Positions 1 through 9,558 of a stretch of 64,000 bases of DNA are shown here, piece after piece. A program made the translations under genes and the position numbers. Position 1 is the stretch's first letter, and every line of letters starts with the position of its first letter. Source of the DNA: Bog-473 sp963738135 (GTDB taxonomy: Bacteria > Actinomycetota > Acidimicrobiia > Acidimicrobiales > RAAP-2); assembly GCA_963738135.1 (NCBI GenBank), contig CAVTVK010000007.1, positions 124,001 to 188,000 of the forward strand. Direction: 5' to 3'. A model generated the notes under the pieces. That model made no database searches. It was given only the letters and a program-made list of their open reading frames with translations, and was not told where the DNA came from.

Positions 1-576
1 CCGACAGACCAGGCCGCGTTGACCGAGCAGCTCGCCCAGGCCTACCAGGCGGCAGAACGCTTCCCCACCGTGGCCTCGGCCAAGGCGGCCCACATGATCC
101 TGGCCGGTGGCATGGCGCCCGGGGTGGGCGCGCACTACCAGCTGATCAACGGGGACATCTTCAAGGGCATCAACGTCGACGGTACCGTCAATGCCCTGTA
201 CCCCGCCTCGTGGATCTACGCCAGCACCGCCGACAACGCGCCGGTCGTCGGCATCATGTACGAGTCGTTCGGCGCCACGGCACCGACGGGCTTCGTCGGG
301 CCGAATGACCACTGGCACCGCCACTCCGACGTCTGCGTGCAGTACACCAACGGCGAGATCGCCGTCCCGTTCGCGGCCGACCAGGACGTGACGCCGCAGG
401 AGTGCGCCGACGTGCACGGCCAGTTCATGAAGAAGACCATCTGGATGGTGCACGCCTGGGTCGTGCCGGGTTGGGAGAGCCCGCAGGGCGTCTTCTCCCA
501 CGACAACCTGCACGTCTACTGTCCGGGCAACACGGACCTGGTCAACGCAATCGGGTTCTGCAACCGCCAGTCCTGA
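1..576 (+). CDS. Unknown protein, 5' end outside the window
   Basis: The reading frame is open to base 1. The first start inside the window is a TTG at 19, but with no stop before it the gene probably begins further left. About 190 residues are visible. They include a histidine cluster HWHRH (about residue 98 counted from the TTG) and four scattered cysteines, so metal binding or disulfides are possible. I do not recognise the family. It ends 43 bp before the CopC-CopD gene on the same strand, so a link to copper handling is conceivable but rests on position only. Confidence 0.6.
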   Translation, partial: PTDQAALTEQLAQAYQAAERFPTVASAKAAHMILAGGMAPGVGAHYQLINGDIFKGINVDGTVNALYPASWIYASTADNAPVVGIMYESFGATAPTGFVGPNDHWHRHSDVCVQYTNGEIAVPFAADQDVTPQECADVHGQFMKKTIWMVHAWVVPGWESPQGVFSHDNLHVYCPGNTDLVNAIGFCNRQS

Positions 577-619
577 GCCCGGCGCTCCGGACCGCTCGGC
601 GGGGAGGGTACGCGCGTAC

Positions 620-2474
620 ATGAGCAGGCTGCGACGTCCTCTGTTCGCCGGCATCCTCGGATGTCTGGCCGTCGTGGGCTGGGCCACGCCTGCCGCCGCG
701 CACGCCGCGGTGAGGGCCTCGTCACCGGCGCAGGGGGCGCACCTGGCCAAGATTCCGCACACGGTCACGATCAACTTCGACCAACCCGTGCGGCCCGACG
801 CCGGGGGCCTGGTCGTCCTCGACTCTTCCGGGCAGCAGGTGCAGGTGGCCACGGAGCACCCGTCACCGGCCACGCTCTCGGCCACTCTGCCGGCCTCGCT
901 CGGGTCGGGCGCCTACGTCTCTGACTACACCGTCACGTCGGTCGATGGGCACGTGGTCAGCGGCGGCATCGTCTTCCTGGTCGGCCACGTCAAGGCCGGC
1001 GCCATCAGCGCGCTGTCGGCCCGCCCCCGGACGTCGTTCACCACCTGGGTCGACGACTTCGGTCAGTTCCTCGTCTACCTCGGCGTCCTCGTTGGGTCGG
1101 GTGTGGCCTTCTTCCTGGCCTTCATCCTGCAGGGTGGCGACGAGCGGCGGCAGCTGCGCCGTTGGGCCTACGGGGCCGTTGCGTTGGGCGTGGCGGGCAT
1201 GGCTGTGACCGGTGCAGCGCAGGCCGCGCTGACCGGGGGCGGGTTCTCGGCCGTGACGCACTGGAGCATCGACACGGAGTCCTTCGGCGGCAAATTCGGG
1301 GAGCAGTGCGGTGCGCAGTTGGTCGGGTTGGCGGCCTGCCTGGTGTCGCTGCATCTGCGCACGACGATCAGCCGGCAGTTCGCCGCCTTCTACGGCCTGC
1401 TTGTGGCCGCCGGTGCCTTCGTCCTGTTCGGCCATGCCCTCGTTTCACAAGAGCGCTGGCTGAGCATTCCTGCTGACATCGTGCACGTGGTCTTCGCCGC
1501 CATGTGGGCGGGCGGGCTGGTCGGGCTGGTCACCGTGCTGCGGAGCCGGACCCGGGCGGCACGCCTGGCCGGACAACTCCCGGCCAACCGGTCCGCCGCG
1601 GACGGCTGACGGTAGACCGGTGGCGGCGGCAGGCTCCAGTCTCAGCCGGGCTGCGGGGGCAGGGACGTCCACCGTGCTGCTGGAGCGGCCCGCACCCTCG
1701 ACGGCGGTGTCGGGATTCGGGGCTGTGCCGGGTAGCGACGGCGACGGCGACGGCACGTTGCTGGCCGACACGGCCGGGGTCGTCGGGCGCTTCTCGACCA
1801 TGGCCGGGATCTCGTTCGCCGGCATCCTCGTCGCCGGCACGCTGCTGGCCATCGTCGAGGTGGGGTCGGTGGCCAACCTCTTCGAGACGGGCTACGGCCA
1901 ACTCCTGCTGCTCAAGATCGCCCTGGTCGGCCTACTGCTAATCCTCGCCTGGTACAACCGCTTCCTGCTGCTACCCGGCCTGTTCTCGGCCGCCGCGGCG
2001 GCGCAACCCGCGGCGCAGGCCCGGGGGTGGCAGCGGCTCATCTCGACCGTGCGGCTCGAGGCACTGGGCATGGTCGCCATTCTCGGGGTGACGGCCGTTC
2101 TGGCCAACGGCACGCCGAGCAACGGCGCGAGCGAACCGCCGCCGGTGCCCTTCACCCAGACCCGGCCCTTCGACGGCGGCCATGTGACGTTGCACATCAC
2201 GCCGAACGCGGCACTGGTGAACAACTGGACCGTGCAGTTCACCGGACCGGGCGGGGCGGCGGCGGACCTGGCCGAGAGCGTCTCGGTCTATCTCGTGCTC
2301 CCATCGCAGAACGTCGGTCCGATTGAGACGGACATGCACAAGGCCGGAGTCGGGCGCTTCGTGCTGACAAACAGCCCCAACCCGCCGATCGTGGGGAAGT
2401 GGCAGATCGTCCTGCAGGTGCAGGTCTCGGAATTCAGTCAGCCTGACGTCAGCTTCGTTGACACTGTGCAGTAG
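620..2474 (+). CDS. copCD: CopC-CopD fusion copper-resistance protein, split by a frame change near 1600
   Basis: The first part (620-1609) has a signal peptide and then a CopC beta-sandwich that begins with a His right after the AAA cleavage site, as expected for a periplasmic copper site. It ends with the DGHVVSGG strand and is followed by the first CopD membrane helices. The second part (GTG at 1620 to 2474, another frame) continues with the remaining CopD helices (GRFSTMAGISFAGI onward) and an extracytoplasmic beta-rich tail. In the family these halves form one polypeptide, and both frames stay open through the low-complexity linker at about 1560-1620. A single-base indel is therefore more likely than two genes. 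Role, by family: copper binding outside the membrane and copper transport across it. Confidence 0.8.
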
Positions 2475-2508
2475 AGCCGCCACGGCGGCAGAGGAGGCCC
2501 TGAGAACC

Positions 2509-3254
2509 ATGATGCGGAAGATCGGACTGGTTGCCGCCTGCGCGCTGGTCCTCGTAGTGCTCGATGCCGGCCTGGCGTCCGCCCACGTCACCGTCAGCCC
2601 CTCCAGCCTGCCGCAGGGCACCGACGACGCCATCCTCACGTTCCGCGTCCCTAACGAGTCGGCCACGGCGGCGGTGACGGGACTGAAGATCCAGTTCCCG
2701 CTGACGCATCCCATCGTGCTGGTCAACCCCGAGGCCGGGTCGGGCTGGCAGGTCAGCTCGGTCAAGACCACGCTGCCCAAGCCGATCACCACCGACGACG
2801 GCACGTTCACCTCCGCGACGAGCGAGATCGACTGGACCGCCTCGACGATCCCCGTGGGCCAGTTCGGCGAGTTCAACGTGCTGGCCCAGGGCATCCCGAC
2901 CGGCACGTCCCAGCTCGTCTTCAAGGCCGTCCAGACCTACAGCGACGGCACCGTGGTCTCGTGGATTCAGGTGCCGGACAAGACGGAGGCTAACCCCGAG
3001 CACCCGGCGCCGACGATCACGTTGACGGCGCCCGGGAAAGCGTCTGGGGCAGGGTCCTGACGCCACCGACGCCACCGACGCCACCGACGACAGCTGCGGC
3101 GTCATCGACGGCGACGGTATCGACGTCGTCGGGTTCGAACGCCTGGGAGATTGCGGCCCTCATTCTGGCGGGCTTTGCCATCGTGCTCAGCCTGTTGGCG
3201 GTATGGCTGGGCCGGCCGCGATTCGGCACCCGGGAGACTGCCGACGAGGCCTGA
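2509..3254 (+). CDS. ycnI: YcnI-type (DUF1775) copper-binding protein, C-terminal anchor in a shifted frame
   Basis: The start is the ATG at 2509, with a GGAGG ribosome site 11 bases before it; it lies 34 bp after the CopCD stop. A signal peptide ends in ASA, and the mature protein begins HVTVSP, the N-terminal copper-binding His of the YcnI family. The main frame stops at 3060. The next frame carries on at once as a Thr/Pro linker, then a hydrophobic helix (about residues LILAGFAIVLSLLAVWL) and a short basic tail ending at 3254. That linker-helix-tail is the usual end of this family, so an indel just before 3060 has separated the anchor. It probably works with CopCD in copper acquisition or resistance. 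Confidence 0.82.
3061..3087 (+). repeat. Three tandem copies of a 9-bp unit
   Basis: CGCCACCGA is repeated three times exactly. In the shifted frame it encodes Thr-Pro-Pro repeats, the flexible linker between the YcnI domain and its membrane anchor. Confidence 0.85.
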
Positions 3255-3533
3255 TCAGCGCGGTCCGGACACTTGCCCTCCAGCGCGTTGCGCCAGGTAC
3301 CTCGCCGGAAAGTTCGCGTTCTGTACTCGCGCGCGCTGGCGAAATGGTTGACTCGTCAGCGGCTTCGCGACGGCTCTGTCGCCGTGGACGGTTCGGCCCG
3401 ACCTCCACCGTGGGGAAGAACTGGGGATGGCGGAGGGGGACTCTGGGGACGACGCGGAGAAAGGTGGGGAGAACGTCTGGATTTCGCGAAACTGCATTGA
3501 CCCCAGTGTTTCGCCTGGCGCAACCTGTTGTCA

Positions 3534-3797
3534 GTTCGGAGACAAGAGCCCACCGAACCTCAAGCGAGCACCGCAAGGTGGGAGCGAGGGAAGCCCGAAG
3601 GGAAGCCGCAAGGTGGAACGGGGGGAAGCCGAGAGAACGCTGCAAGGCGGGATCGAGGGAAGGGAGCGAGCCCCGCAAGGGGACCGTGACTGGAGTGGGC
3701 AGGAGAATCCGACTGAAGATGGTCCGTGGTGCGTCACGGTGACTTCCCTGGAGTCGCCGGGACCGGCTCGGGCCGGGGTTGTCCGACACGACCCCGG
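3534..3797 (+). ncRNA. Candidate structured RNA with serial GNRA hairpins
   Basis: This lies in a 776-bp gap (3255-4030) between two genes with converging 3' ends, with no convincing protein in any frame. Paired elements seen by eye: GTTCGG/CCGAAC at 3534-3539 and 3553-3558; CACC-GCAA-GGTG at 3569-3580; CCC-GAA-GGG at 3594-3602; GCC-GCAA-GGT at 3605-3614; CGCT-GCAA-GGCG at 3638-3649; CCCC-GCAA-GGGG at 3671-3682. Directly after comes an 8-bp long-range stem, ACCGTGAC (3683-3690) with GTCACGGT (3733-3740). A further 7-bp stem pairs 3773-3779 with 3791-3797. Four GCAA-capped hairpins joined by purine-rich GGAAGCC-like spacers are hard to explain as chance. Alternatives are a group II intron remnant or an IscB-type omega RNA without its protein gene. 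Strand is assumed. I see nothing else in the gap. Confidence 0.4.
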
Positions 3798-4030
3798 CAC
3801 GGTGCCAGCGGCCCATCGATGACGTGGCCCCGAGGAGCACGGGAGGCTTCGGCCGAACGGTTACTCGGGGTTGCGTCGCGTCCGGGCCCAGGTACGCGTT
3901 TCGGCCCTTGGAGCGTCCCTCCCTCTCCCGTGTCCAGCGAAGGGAAATGCGGGCTGCGTTCTCAGGGTTTTGCCTCCGCCTCCGCGCGTCGCGATCGGTG
4001 AGACCGGTCGAAGATCGGCGAGGTCTTGCC

Positions 4031-4901
4031 CTACTGCAGGGAGGCCCAGAGCCTGGCCGGGCGCTCGCCCGCCGCCACCTGGCGATTCAACTCGGCCTGG
4101 ACCAGCGGCAGGTCGTCCGGATGGGTGACTCCGATGCAGCGGCCGTGGGCGGCCAGGACCGTGAACGAGCTGGTCCTCAATGATTCGGCGACGACCTCGG
4201 GCAGCAGCACCTCAGCCTCCTCGGAGGCATCGACGGCGGCGTCCATGGCCGCCTGCAGCGTCTTGTGGAAGGCCGGCGTGAACCCCCACAGGTTCATGGA
4301 GACCCGGGCGTCCGGCGAGAGCTCGGCGGGCTCCCTGCCATCGCCGGCGACGAAGCCGCCAGCGGGCGTCCGCGTGACGTGGCGCCGCTCGTCCACCCCC
4401 AGGAGCAGGCCGTCGTCACCGACTCGGCAGACCCCCCGGGTGACCGGCGAGCTACCGATCACGGCGTCGGAGAGGCGGTAGCCCACCAGGGCGTTGGCGT
4501 CGGCGTGAGCCAGCAGGTGGGCCACCAGCTGGGCACAGGCCGCCTGGCCGTAGATGTCGTCGGCGTTGCAGACGCCGTAGGGAGCCGCGCCCACGTGGTC
4601 GGACGCGCTCGAGGACGGCATGCACGGTGCCGAGTGGCGCCGGCTGGTCGGCGAAGCGCACGTCGACGCGGCCGGGCCAGGTGCGCTCCACGTGGTAGCG
4701 GATGGCCGGTCCGGTGCTGGGGCCCAGGACCAACACGATGGTGCCGAACCCGGCCGCCACGGCGTCGGAGGCCACCAGGTCGATCACGGCCTCGCCATGG
4801 GGGCCCACGGGCGCCAACGGCTTGACGCCGCCGTACCGACGGGCCCGACCGGCCGCCAGGATCACCAGCGCCGGATCCGCCCCGCCACCCTCCTCGTTCA
4901 T
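4031..4901 (-). CDS. Nucleotidyltransferase (sugar-NTP transferase fold), frameshift near 4605
   Basis: The start is the ATG at 4901, which overlaps the FabH stop as ATGA. The N-terminus LVILAAGRARRYGG is the glycine-rich nucleotide-binding loop of NTP transferases, followed by the basic KPLAPVG element. After LGTVHAVLERV the frame changes, and the family sequence resumes as GAAPYGVCNADDIYG, containing the metal-binding DD. The rest runs to the TAG at 4031, giving about 290 residues. A substrate cannot be assigned: the family covers sugar-1-phosphates and other phosphoryl acceptors. It is the last gene of a four-gene operon with oxidoreductase, thiolase and FabH. Confidence 0.75.
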
Positions 4902-5824
4902 GCGCTCCAGCGGAAGACCGCGCTGGCCCACGTCATGCCGCCGCCGAATCCGGTCAGGAGGAGATGGTCGCCGTCCTTGACCCGACCGGTCTCGATGGAG
5001 TCGTACAGCGCCAGGGGGATGGAGGCCGAGGAGGTGTTGCCGTAGCGGTCGATGACGACCGCTGTGCGCTCCTCGGGGATGCCGAGGCGCTGGCAAGCCG
5101 CCTGAATGATGCGCAGGTTGGCCTGGTGGGGCACCATCAGCGAGATGTCGTCGGGACCCAGGCCGGCGTCGGCCATGGCCCGCTCGGCGGACTCGACCAC
5201 CACCCGGACGGCGCGCCGGAAGACCTCCTTGCCGTCCATGAACAGAGTCCCACCGTGCTCGCACTTGAGGAGGTGCTTGAGCGACCCGTCTGAGTTCAGG
5301 TTCCAGCTGATGAGGCCGCCCCGGCCTTCGACCGGCTCGACCACGACGGCCCCGGCCCCGTCACCCACGATGATGGCGATTTTGCGGTCGTCCATGTCGG
5401 TGATGCGGGACAGGGTCTCGGAGCCGATCAGCAGGATGGGCCCCGAGCCCATGGCGATCAATCCGGCCGCCGTGACGAGGCCGTAGACGAAGCCGGAGCA
5501 GGCGGCGTTGAGGTCGAACGCGCCGCCCTTCATGCCGATCCCGTGCTGCACGCTGGGCGCCGTCCCCGGCACGATGCCGTCGGGCGTGGTGGTGGCGAGC
5601 ACGAGGTTGTCGATCTCTTCGGCGGTGCGCCCGGCCTGGGCCAACGCCGCGACGGCCGCCTCAATGGCGAGCCCCGACGTGGTGCCCCCGATGTGGCGCT
5701 CGCGGATGCCGGTGCGTTCGACGATCCAGGCATCGCTGGTGTCGAGGTTCACCGCCATGTCGTCGTTGGTGACGATCTTGTCCGGCACTGCGATGCCCCA
5801 ACCGGTGATCTTGATGCCCGTCAC
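4898..5824 (-). CDS. fabH: 3-oxoacyl-ACP synthase III (FabH family)
   Basis: This is 308 residues with the complete FabH triad: Cys109 in NAACSGF, His233 in VPHQAN and Asn263 in YGNTSSAS. The family condenses acyl-CoA with malonyl-ACP (or a similar donor) to start fatty-acid or polyketide chains. Both ends overlap neighbours by 4 bases (thiolase upstream, nucleotidyltransferase downstream), so translation is probably coupled. Because it sits with a thiolase rather than in a fab cluster, it may be a specialised synthase and not the housekeeping enzyme. Confidence 0.92.
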   Translation of the reverse strand: MTGIKITGWGIAVPDKIVTNDDMAVNLDTSDAWIVERTGIRERHIGGTTSGLAIEAAVAALAQAGRTAEEIDNLVLATTTPDGIVPGTAPSVQHGIGMKGGAFDLNAACSGFVYGLVTAAGLIAMGSGPILLIGSETLSRITDMDDRKIAIIVGDGAGAVVVEPVEGRGGLISWNLNSDGSLKHLLKCEHGGTLFMDGKEVFRRAVRVVVESAERAMADAGLGPDDISLMVPHQANLRIIQAACQRLGIPEERTAVVIDRYGNTSSASIPLALYDSIETGRVKDGDHLLLTGFGGGMTWASAVFRWSA

Positions 5825-7017
5825 GCGGCGGATCCGGAGCGTACGGCGTGGATGCCCACAAACCCTGCGTCCCCGTAGATGATGCCCCCCGTGTTCACCG
5901 CCACGCCGGTGCGCGCACCGGCGACCTGTCGGGTCCCGGCCCGACCGCGGAACTGCGTGGCCAGCTCGACCACCTGGGCCAGACCCGTGGCGCCGAGCGG
6001 GTGGCCGCGGCCGACGAGCCCGCCGCTCGAGTTCACGACCAGACCGGGGGAGTCGATGCCGGTGGCGCCCGCCTCGGTTGCGGGACCGGCCTCACCCGGA
6101 GCGAAGAAGCCCAGCGACTCCAGGGCGTAGAGCTCCTCGGCCGCCGTGGCGTCGTGCAGCTCGAGGAGGTCGGCGTCGCCGGGGCCGAACCCGAAGGCCT
6201 CCCACGCCGCCTCGGCGGCCTGGGCCAGGCGGTCGTGATAGTCGATCGAGCCGTTTCCTGAACGCGCCACCGAGCCGATGATACGGGGTGCGGATGCCGG
6301 TGCCGGGACCGACGGGCCGCCCAGCACGACGGCGGCGGCACCGTCGGTGAACGAGCTGCACATGAGGCGGGTCAGCACGCCGGCCACCTGGGGCGAGGCG
6401 AGCACCTCTTCGATCGTGACGCGCCGTTGGAACTGGGCCAGCGGGTTGCGCGCAGCGTGCTCGAACGCCTTGACGGCAGCGGCGGCGATCTGGCGGACCG
6501 TGGCGCCGACCTCGGCCATGAGCCGGTGGGCCCACCCGTTGTTGAGCCCCATGAGGATGCTGCCAGCGGGATTGTTGTCGGCGTGGCGCCGATCGTGCAG
6601 GTCGTGGCGGTACTCCGCCGGGAGTCCGTCTTCGATGCCGGCGATCGTCCCGGCCCGGTCGCCCGTCCACATTTTCTCGACGCCGAGGGCCAGCACCGGG
6701 CGGTCCTGGGCGGTGGCCGCCATGGTGGCCAGGTGCAGGGAAGAGCTCCCGCCGGCACACGAGTTGTCCACGTTGACGATGGCGACCTCGCTGAGTCCGG
6801 CCTTGCTGAGCCAGGTCTGGCCCTTCATGCATCCCTGATCACTGAGGCGTCCGGCCATCGCATTGCCCACGATGACGAGGCCGAGCTCGTGCGCCGCGAC
6901 TCCAGCATCTCCGAGTGCCTCGTGCACGACCTCGTAGGCCATCGTGTCGGGCTCGAGATCGCGCCGGCTCATGTCGGTCATGCCGGTGCCCAGGATGGCG
7001 ACGTCGGTGGCGTTCAT
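5821..7017 (-). CDS. Thiolase-family acyltransferase (SCP-x/lipid-transfer type)
   Basis: This is 398 residues. The start is the ATG at 7017, overlapping the upstream oxidoreductase stop by ATGA; the longer open frame beyond it is a shadow of that gene. The acyl-accepting Cys87 sits in DNSCAGGSSS. A C-terminal GRGHPLGATG carries the His of the thiolase fold, and HDAT is also present. This variant resembles the lipid-transfer or SCP-x group used in CoA-ester cleavage, including steroid side chains, more than classic acetyl-CoA acetyltransferase. The substrate is not decidable from sequence. Confidence 0.88.
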   Translation of the reverse strand: MNATDVAILGTGMTDMSRRDLEPDTMAYEVVHEALGDAGVAAHELGLVIVGNAMAGRLSDQGCMKGQTWLSKAGLSEVAIVNVDNSCAGGSSSLHLATMAATAQDRPVLALGVEKMWTGDRAGTIAGIEDGLPAEYRHDLHDRRHADNNPAGSILMGLNNGWAHRLMAEVGATVRQIAAAAVKAFEHAARNPLAQFQRRVTIEEVLASPQVAGVLTRLMCSSFTDGAAAVVLGGPSVPAPASAPRIIGSVARSGNGSIDYHDRLAQAAEAAWEAFGFGPGDADLLELHDATAAEELYALESLGFFAPGEAGPATEAGATGIDSPGLVVNSSGGLVGRGHPLGATGLAQVVELATQFRGRAGTRQVAGARTGVAVNTGGIIYGDAGFVGIHAVRSGSAA

Positions 7018-7985
7018 GCCGATACCCCCACCAGCGTCGGGAGCTGCTCGCCCACGAACGCCGCTCGAAGTTGCGCGAAGTGCTCGACGGCGGGGGAGCC
7101 CGCCACCATCACGAGAATGTGGCGGGCCCCGGCGTCCGCGTACCGGCCGAGGGCGGTGGCACAGGACTCGGGTGGGCCGGCGACCAGGTGGCGCTGGAAG
7201 GCCTTGGGTGGCAGGCGATAGAGCTCCGAGAGCCATTGGGCGCCCCGGACGGGCGCCTGGTCGTCGTCTCCGACACAGGCAAAGACGACGACCCCGGCCT
7301 GCACGGCTTCGGGATCTCGGCCGGCCTCGACCGTCTCGCGCCGCAGGGCCGCCAACGCGGCCCCGTACTCGTCCGGGGCGAGGAAGAGGGGAATCCAGCC
7401 GTCGCCGACGGCGGCGGCCCGCCGCCGGGCGGCCGCACTGGCGCCCCCGAACCACAAGGGGACCGGCTTCGAAGCCGGCTCCTGCACGTAGTCGGTGCGG
7501 CACGCCGCGGGGCCGGCCCAGGCCCGGCGGAGCCCGGCCACGCCCTCGTCCATGATCCGGCCGCGCCGTCGGTAGTCGACGCCGGCGCGCACGTACTCGG
7601 TCTCGTGGATACCCACGCCCATGCCCAGGACGAAACGGCCACCCGAAAGGAGCTGGAGCGCCGTGGCCTGCTTGGCCACGGCGGAAGGCGGACGGAGCGG
7701 GAGCTGGAGGACGCAGGTCCCGAGCAACGGCCGGCTCGTCGAGACGGCGGCCACGGTCAGCGTGGTGAAGGCCTCTGCGATGGGGTGGGGCCAGTACAGA
7801 TGGTCGACCGCCCACAAGGAGTCGGCTCCGGTCGCCTCGGCGCGGCGGCACAGTTCGGCGACTTCGGAAGCGCTTCCGGTAGTACTCTTGGTACTACCGC
7901 TTCCGTCAGGGAGTTCTCCCTGCGTGGTGGCGGGGAGGATGAACCCGAGGGATGGTCGCGGCGATCCACTTCCTACCGGAGTCAC
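7014..7985 (-). CDS. Luciferase-like F420-type oxidoreductase
   Basis: This is 323 residues with the bacterial luciferase TIM-barrel pattern: early LGFILP strand, DSLWAVDHLY, LLSGGRFVLGMGVG and VGDGWIPL. In actinobacteria this family generally uses coenzyme F420, sometimes FMN. A Ser/Gly/Thr-rich insert follows the first strand (about residues 20-40). It is the first gene of the overlapping operon with thiolase, FabH and nucleotidyltransferase. Its substrate is unknown. Confidence 0.85.
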   Translation of the reverse strand: MTPVGSGSPRPSLGFILPATTQGELPDGSGSTKSTTGSASEVAELCRRAEATGADSLWAVDHLYWPHPIAEAFTTLTVAAVSTSRPLLGTCVLQLPLRPPSAVAKQATALQLLSGGRFVLGMGVGIHETEYVRAGVDYRRRGRIMDEGVAGLRRAWAGPAACRTDYVQEPASKPVPLWFGGASAAARRRAAAVGDGWIPLFLAPDEYGAALAALRRETVEAGRDPEAVQAGVVVFACVGDDDQAPVRGAQWLSELYRLPPKAFQRHLVAGPPESCATALGRYADAGARHILVMVAGSPAVEHFAQLRAAFVGEQLPTLVGVSA

Positions 7986-8022
7986 ACCGACATAGTACGC
8001 CGAGGGCCGCAGGCCTGACTAT

Positions 8023-8505
8023 TCAGACGGCCTCTTCGGACGGCGGGGGGATCGGGACGGGGTGCACCGCGCCTGACGGCCCTCCGGGGGCGCCGAGGAC
8101 CGAGAGGGTGCAGCGGGCCTCGCAGATGCCCCGCCCGCCGTCGTCGGTGAGCGAGATGCGCCAGACCTGAATCGTGCGCCCCACCCGGACCGGCGTGGCC
8201 TCGGCAGTCAGGTGGCCGTCGCGCACCGAGCGCAGATGGCTGGCGTTCAGCTCGATCCCGACCACGCTGCGACCCGGCTCGGCGGCCAGCGCTGCCCCGA
8301 AGCTGGCGGCGGACTCGGCCAGCAGCGCGGAGACGCCCCCGTGCAGGATCCCGTAGGGCTGGTGCACCTTCCATGTGACCGGCAGCCGCATGACGACCCG
8401 CTCGGGACCGGCCTCGAGGATCTCGACGTCGAGGAGCTGGTGGATGCTCGCGCTGCCGTCGGGCAGCACGGCCCCGTCACCGGGGGTGGAGGGGGGTGTG
8501 GTCAT
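8023..8505 (-). CDS. PaaI-type hotdog thioesterase
   Basis: This is 160 residues from the ATG at 8505; the open frame reaches further upstream but there it only mirrors the opposite-strand aldolase. The hotdog signature HQPYGILHGGVSALLAESAAS is plain, and the fold continues with GIELNASHLRSVRDG. The family hydrolyses aryl- or acyl-CoA thioesters. It is divergent from the threonine aldolase gene, with about 36 bp between start codons. Confidence 0.87.
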   Translation of the reverse strand: MTTPPSTPGDGAVLPDGSASIHQLLDVEILEAGPERVVMRLPVTWKVHQPYGILHGGVSALLAESAASFGAALAAEPGRSVVGIELNASHLRSVRDGHLTAEATPVRVGRTIQVWRISLTDDGGRGICEARCTLSVLGAPGGPSGAVHPVPIPPPSEEAV

Positions 8506-8541
8506 CGCGGGATGATAACGGGGCGCCGTTAGCCTGAGCGT

Positions 8542-9558
8542 GTGCCCGACGTCGTCGACCTGCGCAGCGACACCGTGACGCGACCCACGCCGACCATGCG
8601 CCGCGCCATGGCGGACGCCGAGGTGGGCGACGACGACTACGGCGAAGACCCCACAGTGCGCGCGTTGGAGGAGACCTTCGCGGCGCGGCTCGGCAAGCCT
8701 GCCGCGTTGTTCGTGCCATCGGGGGTCATGGCCAACCAGATCGCCCTCCGCGTCCTGACCACTCCGGGGACCGCGGTGGTGGCGGGTCGCCGCCAACACG
8801 TCGTCTCCTACGAGTTCGGCGCGGCCGCGCTGAACGCAGGGATCCAATTCGTGGCCGTCGACGACGAGGACGGCATGATCGGCGCCGACGACGTGCGGTG
8901 GGCCCGCGGCGCCGCCGAGCACCATCAGCCCGTCGTGTCGCTCGTCAGCATCGAGAACACGCACATGGCGGCGTCGGGCTCGCCCTGGTCGACGGATCGT
9001 CTGCAGGCAGTCGTCGACGCGGCGGGGTCCGTTCCCCTGCACATGGATGGAGCGCGTCTGTTCAACGCGGAGGTGGCCACCGGCATCACCGCGGCGGAGT
9101 GGGCCGCGCCCGCCACGACCGTGATGTGCTGCCTCTCGAAGGGCCTTTGCGCGCCCGTGGGCTCGTTGCTGGCGGGGAGCGAAGACGTGATGGCAGAGGC
9201 GCGGCTGGCCCGGAAGCGGTTCGGCGGGGGCATGCGCCAAGCGGGCGTCCTGGCGGCACCCGGACTCGTGGCGTTGCGCGACATGATCGGTCGACTGCAC
9301 GAGGACCACGCACGGGCGGCGCGGCTGGCGGAAGCGGTGGCACTGCGCTGGCCTTCGAGCGGGCTCGATCCGACCGCAGTGCGCACCAACATCGTGACGT
9401 TCCACCACGGCGAACCCGAGAAGCTGCTGGCGCACCTGCAGGACAACGGCGTGCTGGCGCACGCCATCGCGCCCGGGGTCGTGCGATTCGTCACCCACCA
9501 TGACGTGGACGACGCCGGCGTCACCCGCACCGTCGCCGCCCTGGAGGACGCGCCGTGA
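8542..9558 (+). CDS. ltaE: Low-specificity L-threonine aldolase
   Basis: This is 338 residues from a GTG start. The N-terminal DLRSDTVTRPT is the family hallmark. The PLP site has Asp169 in HMDGAR and the Schiff-base Lys200 in CCLSKGLCAPVGS. The reaction is threonine (or allo-threonine) to glycine plus acetaldehyde. Its TGA overlaps the GTG of the next gene, so the two are co-translated. Confidence 0.93.
   Translation: MPDVVDLRSDTVTRPTPTMRRAMADAEVGDDDYGEDPTVRALEETFAARLGKPAALFVPSGVMANQIALRVLTTPGTAVVAGRRQHVVSYEFGAAALNAGIQFVAVDDEDGMIGADDVRWARGAAEHHQPVVSLVSIENTHMAASGSPWSTDRLQAVVDAAGSVPLHMDGARLFNAEVATGITAAEWAAPATTVMCCLSKGLCAPVGSLLAGSEDVMAEARLARKRFGGGMRQAGVLAAPGLVALRDMIGRLHEDHARAARLAEAVALRWPSSGLDPTAVRTNIVTFHHGEPEKLLAHLQDNGVLAHAIAPGVVRFVTHHDVDDAGVTRTVAALEDAP

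Noticed and set aside
3061..3087. Short tandem repeat considered as a CRISPR or regulatory repeat
   Set aside because: The units are contiguous 9-mers with no spacers, and they encode a Thr-Pro-Pro linker.
4452..5264. Long minus-strand open frame overlapping FabH
   Set aside because: Its upstream part is an Arg/Gly/Pro-rich shadow of FabH; only the segment from ATG 4901 shows nucleotidyltransferase motifs.
5821..7851. 676-codon minus-strand frame suggesting an oxidoreductase-thiolase fusion
   Set aside because: The first ~280 codons are a shadow frame of the F420-type oxidoreductase; the real thiolase begins at ATG 7017.
8506..9501. Minus-strand extension of the PaaI frame across the threonine aldolase gene
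   Set aside because: It mirrors the aldolase codons and has no homology; PaaI starts at 8505.
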